A stretch of 64,000 nucleotides of DNA from Arcicella rosea (lineage in GTDB: Bacteria; Bacteroidota; Bacteroidia; Cytophagales; Spirosomataceae). A program made the translations under genes and the position numbers. Each line of letters opens with the position of its first letter. Within the stretch, counting starts at the first letter, position 1. Below, one piece after another: positions 55,759 through 64,000 of this stretch. The notes under the pieces are model-generated. The model was not told the DNA's origin and did not search any database. It worked only from the letters and a program-made list of their open reading frames with translations. The stretch lies in assembly GCF_040543805.1 (NCBI RefSeq), contig NZ_JBEUMS010000005.1, forward strand, positions 280,728 through 344,727, in the 5' to 3' direction.

Positions 55759-56010
55759 ACTGGTTTTACACCTTCTTCAATTCCTTCATAAATTATACAT
55801 ATTCAAATCATGAACACTCTTGTTATTTCCCTTCACTTTTTATAGAACAAAGTTTGGGCAAATGATAGACATTAAACTGTATCTGCTTATAAATCCATGT
55901 ACTCTACCCTCAAAATAAAATAGATAAGAATTAAAATAAGCCATTGTGAATGGAATTCAGTATTGAATAAATATATTTGTTTCTTAAAATTATTCAATCC
56001 TGTAAATAAA
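55759..56010. other. Intergenic stretch before the gluconate-dehydrogenase-like genes
   Basis: No gene seen. It should hold the promoter for the gene at 56011. AT-rich, without a clear promoter box. Confidence 0.4.
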
Positions 56011-56634
56011 ATGAACAGAAGAGAGGTCATTAAAAATGTAGCTTTGATATTGGGTGGAACATTTTCTGCTCCAACACTCATGGCGATGAATCATTGGGAG
56101 CAAGGAATAAAAACCAATACCAGTATTGCTGCTTTCAGTCTAACAGAAACACAGCGAAAGATTGTTGCTGAAATTGCAGAATTGATTATCCCCAAAACCG
56201 ATACTCACGGCGAAGCGTCGCCCGGAGCAAAAGATGTGGGCGTTCCTGCCTTTATCGAAATGATGCTCAAAGATTGCTACGCACAAGCCGAACATTTGAG
56301 TTTTGTAGAAGGTTTGACTTCGATAGAACAAGCCAAGTTCTTGGAAATGAATCAGAGCGAACGCCATGGAGTACTTAAATATTTGGAACAAGAGACTAAA
56401 TCAGAAATGAAAGCTCGCCAAATGAAACAAACCAAAATGGGCGATAACGATGACCACGAGGACATCAAAAAAGCACCTAAAGGACTGCCTTTCTGGCGGT
56501 TGATTAAAGAATTAACGCTCTTGGGCTATTTCACTTCCGAAGCAGGTATCAAAGCTTCTTTTGAGTACGTACAGATTCCGGGAAAAGTTGAAAATATCAA
56601 ATTAAAGCCTAACCAAAAATCGTATGCTTATTGA
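56011..56634 (+). CDS. Gluconate 2-dehydrogenase subunit 3-family protein, Tat signal
   Basis: The ATG at 56011 gives 207 residues beginning MNRREVIKNVALILGGTFSA, a Tat-type leader; upstream in-frame codons (from 55963) do not look like protein. The core (TETQRKIVAEIAELIIPKTD, GVPAFIEMMLKDCY, LTLLGYFTSEAGIKASFEYV) is the subunit-3 domain that escorts or docks the flavoprotein subunit of membrane dehydrogenases. It is 92 bases before the GMC oxidoreductase. Tat export carries such folded complexes into the periplasm. Confidence 0.88.
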   Translation: MNRREVIKNVALILGGTFSAPTLMAMNHWEQGIKTNTSIAAFSLTETQRKIVAEIAELIIPKTDTHGEASPGAKDVGVPAFIEMMLKDCYAQAEHLSFVEGLTSIEQAKFLEMNQSERHGVLKYLEQETKSEMKARQMKQTKMGDNDDHEDIKKAPKGLPFWRLIKELTLLGYFTSEAGIKASFEYVQIPGKVENIKLKPNQKSYAY

Positions 56635-56726
56635 TTTACAATGTGATTTAGGAATTTCAATAAAAGCTTTGTGATTGAAACTTTGAAATCAATCATGAAT
56701 CACTCAATTTTAAAAACCTTTCAATT

Positions 56727-58442
56727 ATGAATTTGAATATAAAAGCCAATAAAAATAATACTTTTGATGCGATAGTGGTGGGTTCGGGAATGACGGGTGG
56801 CTTCGCCGCAAAAGAACTGACGGAAAAAGGACTGAATGTATTGATGATAGAGCGTGGTCGTGAAATCAAGCATCCGCAAGATTATGACACTGCCATGAAA
56901 GAACCTTGGGATTTTGAGCATCGTGGAAAAGTAACGGCACATTCGGCGGAAGAACTTTGGGCCAATAAGCGTTTTGGTAATTTAGCTAATGAAGAAACTG
57001 GCGGACACTTTACCAATGATAAAAACAATCCGTATATAGAAAAACGTCCATTCGACTGGATTCGTGCCTATCATACTGGCGGAAAATCGATGCACTGGGG
57101 ACGACAATCTTACCGATTTAATAGACAAGATTTTGAAGCCAATGCCAAAGAAGGTGTAGGCATAGATTGGCCAATTAGATATGAAGATTTAGAGCCGTGG
57201 TACACTCATGTAGAAAAATTCGTAGGCGTTAGTGGTCAGAAAGAAGGTTTAGATGTTTTGCCCGACGGACATTTCTTACCTGCCATGCCTTTGTTTGCTC
57301 CAGAACTTCATTTCAAAAAAATGATGCTTGATAAATTCAACCGTCCTGTTACGGTTGGGCGTGTTGCAAACCTTTCTCAGCCACAAGAAATACATACCAA
57401 ATTGGGCAGAGCTTCGTGTCAGTACCGCAATAAATGTGCTCGTGGCTGTCCCTATGGTGCGTATTACAGTTCTTTATCAGGGGCAATTCCTGCAGCAATT
57501 TTGACCAAACGATTGAGTATTTTGCATGATAGCATCGTTTCGGAAATTATTTATGACGAACAAAAACAAAGAGCCACAGGTGTACGTGTGATTAATCAAA
57601 ACACCATGCAAGTAGAAGAGTATTTTGCAAAAATTATCTTCTTGAATGCAGGTTCAATGAATACAGCGGCTTTATTGCTCAATTCAAAATCAAGTCGTTT
57701 TACGAATGGCTTAGGAAACGATAGCGACCAAGTAGGTAGAAATATTATGGACCATCACTTGGGCGTGGGTGCAACGGCAACTGTTGAAGGTTTTCTGGAT
57801 GATTATGTTTACGGACAACGCCCTAATGCCCTATACATTCCACGATTCCGAAATTGGGGAAATGATAAACAATCTTATCTCAGAGGCTTTGGTTATCAGG
57901 GCGGAGCAAGTCGTGAGGGTTGGAACAGAGGCGTAAATGCTGATGGTTTTGGCGCAGATTTCAAAAAAGATTTAACCAAACCGGGGCAGTGGTCTATCGG
58001 TTTTGGTGGTTTTGGAGAAGTATTACCAAATCCAGAAAATCGTATGTTTCTCGACGCTAACAGAAAAGACAAATGGGGCGTACCAATGATTGTTTTTGAT
58101 GCAGCTTTTGGCGAAAACGAAATTATGATGCGTAAAGATATTATGAATTCGGCAATGGAAATGATGGATGCTGCTGGTTTCAAAAATGTTACTGGTTATA
58201 ATCGTCCAGAAGTACATTTAGGTTTGGGTATTCACGAAATGGGAACCGCTCGTATGGGTCGTGACCCTAAAACATCAGTTTTGAATGCTTTCAACCAAGT
58301 ACACGCAGTAAAAAATGTTTTCGTGACTGATGGTGCAGCGATGGCTTCTTCTTCTTGTGTAAATCCTTCCATTACTTATATGGCTTTAACCGCTCGTGCC
58401 GCAGATTATGCCGTGAAAGCCTTGAAGAAAAGAGAACTTTGA
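56727..58442 (+). CDS. GMC-family FAD oxidoreductase (gluconate 2-dehydrogenase subunit 2-like)
   Basis: 571 residues. The N-terminal FAD motif DAIVVGSGMTGGFAAKELTE is at 12-31; GMC features follow: GGKSMHWGRQSYRF, CARGCPYGAYYS and a C-terminal HEMGTARMG, then SSSCVNPSITYMALTARAAD with the conserved Asn. It has no signal of its own, and would be carried through Tat by the subunit-3 partner. It should oxidise a sugar or sugar acid and pass electrons to a cytochrome; the cytochrome gene at 58791 follows a terminator. Confidence 0.93.
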   Translation: MNLNIKANKNNTFDAIVVGSGMTGGFAAKELTEKGLNVLMIERGREIKHPQDYDTAMKEPWDFEHRGKVTAHSAEELWANKRFGNLANEETGGHFTNDKNNPYIEKRPFDWIRAYHTGGKSMHWGRQSYRFNRQDFEANAKEGVGIDWPIRYEDLEPWYTHVEKFVGVSGQKEGLDVLPDGHFLPAMPLFAPELHFKKMMLDKFNRPVTVGRVANLSQPQEIHTKLGRASCQYRNKCARGCPYGAYYSSLSGAIPAAILTKRLSILHDSIVSEIIYDEQKQRATGVRVINQNTMQVEEYFAKIIFLNAGSMNTAALLLNSKSSRFTNGLGNDSDQVGRNIMDHHLGVGATATVEGFLDDYVYGQRPNALYIPRFRNWGNDKQSYLRGFGYQGGASREGWNRGVNADGFGADFKKDLTKPGQWSIGFGGFGEVLPNPENRMFLDANRKDKWGVPMIVFDAAFGENEIMMRKDIMNSAMEMMDAAGFKNVTGYNRPEVHLGLGIHEMGTARMGRDPKTSVLNAFNQVHAVKNVFVTDGAAMASSSCVNPSITYMALTARAADYAVKALKKREL

Positions 58443-58790
58443 TGAAATTAGGGATAATGAAATTAAAGTTGGCGTTTTAATAGCTTTCCTTTGAAAATTG
58501 TTTTTGATATTCATTTTAATAAAATCCACTTATAATCTAAGTGGATTTTTTATGTTTATTGAGGGAAACTCATATGACTGATTTTTTCTATTGATACTCT
58601 TCTTCATGAATCTTCTTAAAAAAGGTTTCTGTTTCAATTATGCTGTTCATCTATCAACAAATGCTTAAAATCGGTTCTAAAGGTCAAGTTGTCTGGTATT
58701 ATATGGTAATGGTCGTTTTTCTTCAAATACTTTAATCTAAAATAGCTACTTTTGAAAATCATTATTTTAATCCAATTATATCATAAAAAA
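58443..58790. other. Intergenic region with terminator before the cytochrome gene
   Basis: Contains the terminator at 58521-58550. The rest (58551-58790) is AT-rich and should hold the promoter for the cytochrome gene. No gene or fragment recognised. Confidence 0.45.
58521..58550 (+). terminator. Intrinsic terminator after the GMC oxidoreductase
   Basis: Perfect 12-bp arms AAAATCCACTTA (58521-58532) and TAAGTGGATTTT (58538-58549) with a 5-base loop and further T residues behind. It is 78 bases after the stop. Confidence 0.85.
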
Positions 58791-61592
58791 ATGAAAAATA
58801 AGTTTCAGGTTGCTCATTCAAAATCAAAGATTAAAGTTGGTTTAATGGTTACTTTACTGGCATTTGTATTATGTTCTTTTATCATTTCTGATCCTCAAAA
58901 GAAAAAATACTTTATCCAAAAACTTCCATTTGTATCATTGGATAGTCTTCCAAAAGTAAAACTTCCTGATGGCGTTGACCCTAACGATGAAAATTGGAAA
59001 GGCATAGATTTAACTCCTAAACAGCCTGTTCAGCCATTAACAGCAGATGAAGAAACCAAACATTTTTTATTACCTCCAGGTTATCATATTCAACCAATTC
59101 TTACTGAACCCGCTATTCAACAGCCGGGTGCTATTGCCTTTGATGGAAACGGCAGAATGTATGTGTTAGAGCTTCGTTCGTATATGTTGGATGCAGATTC
59201 TAAAAATGAATTAGAGCCAACCAGCAGAATTTCTCGTTGGGAAGATAAAAATAATGATGGCGTATATGAATCTGGAACAACTTTCATTGACAACCTGATT
59301 TTCCCTCGTTTTGTACTGCCTTATGGTAAGGATTGTATTCTCACGATGGAATCGGATGCGGATAATGTTTATAAATATACTGACACAAACGGCGACGGAA
59401 AAGCGGACAAAAAAGAGCTTTTTACAACGAAATATGGTCGTTCTGGCAATGTAGAACATCAGCAAGCTTTTATGTATTATGGCATGGACAACTGGCTATA
59501 CAGTACTGTAAATGCTTTTAGAGTAAGAGAAACTCCCAACGGAGTAATTCGAGAGAAAACAGGTTTCAACAGAGCGCAATGGGGTGTAACACATGATGAT
59601 GACGGGAAACTCTGGTTTCAAGGTGGAGCAAGTGGCTTGCCTTCTCATTTTCAGTTTCCTGTTCAATATGGCAATTTTGAAGTACCGAACGAGTTTGCGA
59701 AAGGCTTTGATATTCCTTGGGGTGCAGCGATAAAATTAGCTGACGTACAAGGTGGTATGGATGAAGTGCGTCAGCCTGACGGTTCTTTGAACAGAGTAAC
59801 TGGCTCGGCTGGAAATGATGTTTTTCGTGGCGACCGTCTTCCTGATAAACTGAAAGGACAATACTTCTATGGTGAACCTGTAGCAAGAATTGTCAGACAA
59901 GTAAATCCTGTGGTTACAGAAGGACTCACTACACTTCATAATGTGTATCAAGACCAAAAATCTGAATTCTTGCGTTCAACTGACCCATTGTTTAGACCTG
60001 TCGATATGGCAACTGCGCCAGATGGTACAATGTACATCGTCGATATGTATCATGGCATTATTCAAGAAGGACAATGGACACAAAAAGGGACATATCTTCG
60101 GACTAAAATTGAACAATATCAATTAGATAAAGTAGTGGGTTTGGGCAGAATTTGGCGAATTACGTATGATGGAAAAGAGCGTGATAAAAATCAGCCTAAA
60201 ATGTTGAATGAAAGTACTGCTACTTTGGTAAAACATTTGGAACATCCAAACGGCTGGAGAAGAGATGCAGCACAACAATTGATCGTTTTACGAAAAGACC
60301 TGTCGGTTGTGCCAGCTCTAAATGCGATGGTGCTGACTAATAAAAATGTGTTAGCAAGAATTCATGCGTTATGGTCATTAGAAGGTTTGGGCGCTTTGAA
60401 AACGAATGTACTTCAAAAACTATTCAAAGATTCAAATCCACGTATTCGCATTCAGGCACTTAGAGCGAGCGAAACTTTGTACAAAGCGGGCGAAAAAAGT
60501 TTAGAAGCAAATTATACAAGTAGTTTGAGCGATCTCAATACAGACGTCGTGATTCAAGCGATGATGACGGCTAAGTTTTTGAATTTACCCAATTTAGATA
60601 GCAATATCAAAATGGCGATGGAAAAGGACAAAGCTCTAGGTGTAAAATTAATTGGTGAACAAATTATCACGCCTCCTAAAAGCAGAAATATGGGACCATT
60701 TGGTGCGCCAGAATTAAGTAAAGAACAAAAAGAAATAGTGGCCAGAGGTTCAGTAATTTACAATGAATTATGTTCGCAATGTCATGGAAATAATGGAATG
60801 GGTACTCCTGCTGGAGCTGGCAAATTAATGGCACCAGCTTTGGCTGGGTCACTTCGTATTCAGTCACATCCAGAGTATGCAGTAAGAGCAATTTTGCATG
60901 GAATGGAAGGAGCCATTGACGGTAAAACTTATACTGCAGGCATCATGGCAAGTATGAAAGAACAATCTGACGAATGGGTTGCAGACGTAGTTTCCTATAT
61001 CAGAAATGGTTTATCGAATGATGCTTCTTTGATTACGCCTCAACAAGTAGCGAAAATTAGGGCTAGAACGGCGGAGCAAAAAACAATCTATCAACATGAT
61101 AAATTATTAAAATCTGTTCCGAAAGAAATCTTAGTACAAGATGGTTTGAAAGTTACTGCAAGCCATACAGCTTCCACTCGTATTGGCGGAAACGTTTCTC
61201 CATTGAGTGCCTTTACTTATGAAGGTTGGTCAACTGGGATTAATCAAGAAAAAGGAATGTGGTATCAAGTAGAACTTCCTACGGTTATGGCTGTTTCGGA
61301 AATACATTTTAATGCGCCACAGAATGTTAAAAAAGGTTGGCAGTTCAAACCCAATACTCCTATTCCGTTTATTCAAACGTATCCGAGAGAATTTATTCTT
61401 GAAACGTCCGTTGATGGCAACACTTGGCAGGAAAATATACAAAATATTAAAGGAAATGAAGGCGAGAATATCATTTCATTGAATTCCACAAAAGCTAAGT
61501 TTGTGCGAATTAAACTAGAAGCAAGTGTTCCAAAAGATGGCGACGATATTCCTTGGTCGATGAGGCAATTGAAAATTTATGGGCAGAAATAA
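58791..61592 (+). CDS. Large c-type cytochrome/dehydrogenase-like protein with HEAT-like and discoidin-like domains
   Basis: I choose the ATG at 58791 (MKNKFQVAHSK); the frame is open from 58752 but only with a TTG. This gives 933 residues. A membrane anchor or signal (KVGLMVTLLAFVLCSFIIS) is followed by a beta-propeller of the membrane-bound dehydrogenase type (HFLLPPGYHIQPILTEPA, GAIAFDGNGRMYVLELRSYM, DGTMYIVDMYHGIIQEG). Helical HEAT-like repeats come next, then a cytochrome c domain with heme motif CSQCH (Cys661, Cys664, His665), and finally an F5/8-type discoidin-like beta domain. Probable periplasmic oxidation of a carbohydrate with electron transfer through the heme. Confidence 0.88.
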   Translation: MKNKFQVAHSKSKIKVGLMVTLLAFVLCSFIISDPQKKKYFIQKLPFVSLDSLPKVKLPDGVDPNDENWKGIDLTPKQPVQPLTADEETKHFLLPPGYHIQPILTEPAIQQPGAIAFDGNGRMYVLELRSYMLDADSKNELEPTSRISRWEDKNNDGVYESGTTFIDNLIFPRFVLPYGKDCILTMESDADNVYKYTDTNGDGKADKKELFTTKYGRSGNVEHQQAFMYYGMDNWLYSTVNAFRVRETPNGVIREKTGFNRAQWGVTHDDDGKLWFQGGASGLPSHFQFPVQYGNFEVPNEFAKGFDIPWGAAIKLADVQGGMDEVRQPDGSLNRVTGSAGNDVFRGDRLPDKLKGQYFYGEPVARIVRQVNPVVTEGLTTLHNVYQDQKSEFLRSTDPLFRPVDMATAPDGTMYIVDMYHGIIQEGQWTQKGTYLRTKIEQYQLDKVVGLGRIWRITYDGKERDKNQPKMLNESTATLVKHLEHPNGWRRDAAQQLIVLRKDLSVVPALNAMVLTNKNVLARIHALWSLEGLGALKTNVLQKLFKDSNPRIRIQALRASETLYKAGEKSLEANYTSSLSDLNTDVVIQAMMTAKFLNLPNLDSNIKMAMEKDKALGVKLIGEQIITPPKSRNMGPFGAPELSKEQKEIVARGSVIYNELCSQCHGNNGMGTPAGAGKLMAPALAGSLRIQSHPEYAVRAILHGMEGAIDGKTYTAGIMASMKEQSDEWVADVVSYIRNGLSNDASLITPQQVAKIRARTAEQKTIYQHDKLLKSVPKEILVQDGLKVTASHTASTRIGGNVSPLSAFTYEGWSTGINQEKGMWYQVELPTVMAVSEIHFNAPQNVKKGWQFKPNTPIPFIQTYPREFILETSVDGNTWQENIQNIKGNEGENIISLNSTKAKFVRIKLEASVPKDGDDIPWSMRQLKIYGQK

Positions 61593-61607
61593 TGTAATGT
61601 TTTCAGC

Positions 61608-61653
61608 TTTCGGTCATCAGCGGTCAGTGTTTGCTGGCAGTTGATGACTGAAA
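61608..61653 (+). terminator. Hairpin after the cytochrome gene
   Basis: TTTCGGTCATCAGC (61608-61621) pairs with GTTGATGACTGAAA (61640-61653) apart from two weak positions. It lies 16 bases after the stop. Confidence 0.5.
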
Positions 61654-61663
61654 TGGTATTTTT

Positions 61664-61702
61664 AGTAGTATTTTGCCAATCATGAGATTGGCGAATACTA
61701 CT
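61664..61702. terminator. Second hairpin in the gap between convergent genes
   Basis: AGTAGTATTTTGCCAATC (61664-61681) and GATTGGCGAATACTACT (61686-61702) pair with one bulge around a 4-base loop. It stands between the convergent cytochrome and ankyrin genes and may serve both. Confidence 0.5.
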
Positions 61703-61795
61703 ATGTTGTAAAGCTTTTGTTCAATTAAAGACAGAATTTTTATTTAGGTATAAGTGACGCTTCGCTTACCACTTAAACCAGTAATTAAAAAGCTT

Positions 61796-62581
61796 TCATT
61801 TAGTCTTATTCAAGAATTGAAATATTTGTTGTTTCAAGTCACTGTTAGAATTTTCTTCAAGTAAAACATCTTTTAATTTATAGGATTTGTTATTTTCCTC
61901 TGGACGTTTGAAGATTTCTGTATCTGGGTTTGCTCCATTTTTTAGCAAAAAAAGAACTGTATCGTAATGTTCTTGTAAAATTGCCGCTGCTATTGCAGTT
62001 TGACCATATTCATTTGTTTTATTTACTAAGGCTCCTTGTGATACCAAAAATGTTACCAAAGGTAAATTCCCACTACGTGCCGCAGCCATTAGTGGAAAAT
62101 ATCGGGTAGTATTTCCTTCTCGTCTTTCTCCTATCTCCATATCATTTACATTAGCCCCTCTATTAAGTAAACCCTGAATAATCGTAGAATTTAATTCTTT
62201 GTCCCTACATGCCATAATAATAGCAGAACTGCCATTTTTATCATATAGATTTGGGTTAGCTCCCGCCTCAAGTAGTAGTTTGGATATTTCTGTTTGACGG
62301 TGTAAAATTGAAATCATAAGTAATGAAGTCCCTCTTGTTTCTTCTTGAAAATTCAATAACGAAGTATCTTTCTTGATTGTTGATACAATATTTTCAACAT
62401 CTTCTGCTCGAATTGCTTTGGTAAGTTCCCAAGCTTTTGTGTCTTGAAATAGCCTATAATCTGAGCCTATTAGCTTAGACTTGTCAATCGAACCATTCTC
62501 TTCTTTACAGGATATACAACTACTGAATATGAACAAGTAAGCAAATCCAACAATAATTTTGTTTGTAAATTTCATTTGCAT
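61796..62581 (-). CDS. Ankyrin-repeat lipoprotein
   Basis: 261 residues with a lipobox FSSC (Cys22); an in-frame ATG two codons later is equally possible. Four to five ankyrin repeats follow, each with the TxLxxA/xxG-A helix pattern: TSLLMISILHRQTEISKLLL, SSAIIMACRDKELNSTIIQG, FPLMAAARSGNLPLVTFLVS and QTAIAAAILQEHYDTVLFLL. Ankyrin lipoproteins mediate protein contacts in the envelope; partner unknown. The 3' end faces the palindrome-like element at 61752-61774. Confidence 0.88.
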   Translation of the reverse strand: MQMKFTNKIIVGFAYLFIFSSCISCKEENGSIDKSKLIGSDYRLFQDTKAWELTKAIRAEDVENIVSTIKKDTSLLNFQEETRGTSLLMISILHRQTEISKLLLEAGANPNLYDKNGSSAIIMACRDKELNSTIIQGLLNRGANVNDMEIGERREGNTTRYFPLMAAARSGNLPLVTFLVSQGALVNKTNEYGQTAIAAAILQEHYDTVLFLLKNGANPDTEIFKRPEENNKSYKLKDVLLEENSNSDLKQQIFQFLNKTK

Positions 62582-62668
62582 TATCTTAAATTTAATTTCA
62601 CTAATCTTTCAAATTGCTCTAATAGCGTGAATTTTACCATCAACTTTGCTGGTAGCCAATTATGAGGT

Positions 62669-62733
62669 GACGCTCTTTTTTACTTTTAGGTCGTAGGAAC
62701 ACTTCGCTTAACCAACGACCAGACGGAGTGAAA
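62669..62733. repeat. 65-bp direct repeat, copy 1
   Basis: The core GGTCGTAGGAAC, ACTTCGCTTAACCAACGACC (62689-62720) is also present at 63931-63962 with one difference. The similarity extends to a GACGCTCTT-like left end and CCAGACGGAGTGAAA on the right. The core ends GGTCGT/ACGACC are complementary. It lies in the 211-base gap between the ankyrin gene and the unknown membrane protein. Confidence 0.75.
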
Positions 62734-62792
62734 ATATAACGCCGAGTAGGGATTTCCACTATCTATTTACTCAGCCTTACCAAAAGTTTTAT

Positions 62793-63191
62793 TTAAAAAA
62801 TATCTTTATTTTCTAATCTCATTGAGATAAAGTCTCTGTAAATAAATGTTGCGTTCCTTCCATCAATAAAAGATATTTGAACCGTTGGAAAAAAAAATAT
62901 ATACCAATGAACAATTTTTGATTTAATAGTCAAAACATCTATTCTCTTGTAATATTTTTTACCAAAAAACAAATTATCTACTTCTAACATATCGTTATTT
63001 TTAGAAATTTGACAAAATGTTGAAATTAAAATCATATTTATTGAAGAATATAAACAAATAATAACAAAAAGTATCTGAGCATTCAAAATAAAGAGTATGG
63101 TACCAAAAATAATAGTTAAAATAGCACCTAGTAAATACCCCACACTACTTAATGTCGTATTTAGGCTTAATATTTGTTTTTTATTAACCAT
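62793..63191 (-). CDS. Small membrane protein of unknown function
   Basis: The first ATG (63191, MVNKKQILSLNTTL) gives 132 residues. Two strongly hydrophobic segments (about 14-32 and 36-58) are followed by a short polar C-terminal domain with a further hydrophobic stretch (VHWYIFFFPTVQISFI). The layout resembles PH-like small membrane proteins, but I recognise no family. Strongly AT-rich. Located between two copies of a 65-bp repeat together with the next gene. Confidence 0.6.
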   Translation of the reverse strand: MVNKKQILSLNTTLSSVGYLLGAILTIIFGTILFILNAQILFVIICLYSSINMILISTFCQISKNNDMLEVDNLFFGKKYYKRIDVLTIKSKIVHWYIFFFPTVQISFIDGRNATFIYRDFISMRLENKDIF

Positions 63192-63253
63192 CTTCTTTTT
63201 TAGATATATTTTAACCAAACTGGGTTACTATGACGAGCTAAGGAATTATTATC

Positions 63254-63853
63254 TCACTTATTCTTATCAATTTTATCAGTTACCAGAAAATATGAGCCTT
63301 GTAAAAATGAATCTACAAAATTTGTCTTTTTGGTACTTGCTTCTAAATAGAAGGGAATAAATAATGTATCTATTGAAGATTGTTTAGAAATTTTAATTGA
63401 CTCCTTTTGATATGTATTTCCAGTATATATTAATTTCCCGTTTTGAAAATTTCTTTTTAATACTTTGAAACCTTTTTCAAACTGCTCTAAGCTGTATAGT
63501 CCAGAAACAGTAAAAGATGTTTTACTATACTCATTAAAAGTTAACAAGCTATCTGTAAACTTAAATCGAATGGTGTCATTATTAGTGGAAATAAACATCA
63601 AACTCTTATTAAATTCCTTATTTACATCAGGTTTAAATGACATTGCTATTTTTTTATTGGTATTATTAGTAAGTTTCAAGCGTACAGGAAATACTAATAT
63701 TTCGGGAGGAAACAAAATACTGTCAACCTCTAATTTTAACATATTTGTTTTCTCGTAGTAAGGTAATATTACTACATCTTTGGTTTTACCGCAATTCCAG
63801 AGTAAAACCATCAATAGGTAAAAGGTAATTATTAGGGTATTTCTATTTTTCAT
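63254..63853 (-). CDS. Unknown secreted protein, possible lipoprotein
   Basis: 199 residues with an N-terminal hydrophobic segment followed by Cys21 (LLWNC), a weak lipobox. The rest is beta-rich (FPVRLKLTNNTNKKIAMSF, SKTSFTVSGLYSLEQFEKGF), typical of an Ig-like domain in Bacteroidota envelope proteins, but I cannot assign a family. It starts at MKNRNTLIITFY and lies upstream of the small membrane-protein gene, 62 bases apart, so the two are probably co-transcribed. Confidence 0.65.
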   Translation of the reverse strand: MKNRNTLIITFYLLMVLLWNCGKTKDVVILPYYEKTNMLKLEVDSILFPPEILVFPVRLKLTNNTNKKIAMSFKPDVNKEFNKSLMFISTNNDTIRFKFTDSLLTFNEYSKTSFTVSGLYSLEQFEKGFKVLKRNFQNGKLIYTGNTYQKESIKISKQSSIDTLFIPFYLEASTKKTNFVDSFLQGSYFLVTDKIDKNK

Positions 63854-63910
63854 ATTGTTTAAGTAATATCATAAACCATTGCTTGAGAGTAGAAGAGTCG
63901 ATTACGAGCA

Positions 63911-63975
63911 AGATGCTCTTCTCCGTTTGGGGTCGTAGGAACGCTTCGCTTAACCAACGACCAGACAAAGCGAAA
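63911..63975. repeat. 65-bp direct repeat, copy 2
   Basis: Second copy of the element at 62669-62733, same orientation. It starts AGATGCTCTTCTCCG and continues through GGTCGTAGGAAC and GCTTCGCTTAACCAACGACC to CCAGACAAAGCGAAA. It sits upstream of the unknown secreted protein gene. A shorter relative (AAGTGACGCTTCGCTTACCA) is at 61752-61771. Confidence 0.75.
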
Positions 63976-64000
63976 CAAACATTTAGTGACTATGATTACC

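Noticed and set aside
55963..56010. Sixteen extra N-terminal codons for the subunit-3 gene
   Set aside because: They would bury the twin-arginine leader; ATG at 56011 fits a Tat signal.
58752..58790. TTG start for the cytochrome gene
   Set aside because: ATG at 58791 gives the expected anchor close to the N-terminus.
1..64000. CRISPR arrays, tRNA or rRNA genes, intact transposases
   Set aside because: No regularly spaced repeats, no cloverleaf or rRNA stretches and no transposase signatures were noticed; a tRNA scan was not possible here.

Overview
The window is from a low-GC Bacteroidota, most likely of the Cytophagales/Spirosomaceae type (Emticicia/Arcicella/Runella-like; inferred from gene content only). 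Pointers are three SusC/SusD pairs, an ECF sigma/FecR-controlled SusC with an STN domain, DUF3823, a LytS/LytTR pair, and -7 promoter boxes of the Bacteroidota form TAnnTTTG. No rRNA, tRNA, CRISPR array or intact insertion sequence was found.

Layout. (1) 1-10758: a sialic-acid utilisation locus, all + strand: SusC (5' end outside the window), SusD, then nanL (aldolase), nanM-like mutarotase, nanT-like MFS carrier, nanE-like epimerase, nanH sialidase and nanS O-acetylesterase. (2) 11181-18907: a LytS-type sensor kinase and LytTR regulator, then a tripartite RND efflux operon (adaptor, pump, outer-membrane channel). (3) 18993-22149, - strand: a LodA/GoxA-family cysteine-tryptophylquinone (CTQ) oxidase with its LodB-like flavoprotein, one base apart. 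(4) 22150-24190: mostly gene-poor, with a frameshifted, truncated AAA-ATPase gene. (5) 24191-36621: a second polysaccharide-utilisation locus (PUL): GntR and LysR regulators, SusC/SusD, a small esterase, a GH78-type rhamnosidase-like enzyme, a SnoaL-fold protein and a type-B carboxylesterase. (6) 36622-38138: intergenic, with a second decayed ATPase gene. (7) 38139-46192: ECF sigma factor, FecR anti-sigma, STN-SusC, SusD and a DUF3823 lipoprotein, with no enzyme. (8) 46193-46812: debris, including a decayed BIG2 immunoglobulin-like repeat. (9) 46813-51991: SDR, pirin, SnoaL protein and Crp/Fnr regulator on the - strand, divergent from a second Crp/Fnr regulator, a degenerate metallo-beta-lactamase-fold protein and another SnoaL lipoprotein. 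(10) 52070-53684: a photolyase of the bacterial (6-4)/FeS-BCP family that lacks the expected FeS-cluster cysteines, behind a 49-residue DUF2256 protein. (11) 54153-61592: a second type-B carboxylesterase, then a gluconate-dehydrogenase-like pair (subunit 3 and GMC flavoprotein) and a large cytochrome c/dehydrogenase/discoidin protein. (12) 61593-64000: an ankyrin lipoprotein and two unknown envelope proteins, with a 65-bp direct repeat on either side of the two unknowns.

How the parts work together. Locus 1 is a complete outside-to-inside route: NanH and NanS release and de-O-acetylate sialic acid, SusC/D imports it across the outer membrane, NanM presents the preferred anomer, NanT takes it into the cytoplasm, NanL splits it to ManNAc and pyruvate, and NanE makes GlcNAc. 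Locus 5 looks built for rhamnosylated, ester-decorated plant material. The closing oxidoreductase set fits periplasmic sugar oxidation feeding electrons to a cytochrome. The least ordinary parts are the LodAB pair, the cluster-less photolyase, and a duplicated 70-bp terminator-plus-promoter block before the pirin and SnoaL genes.
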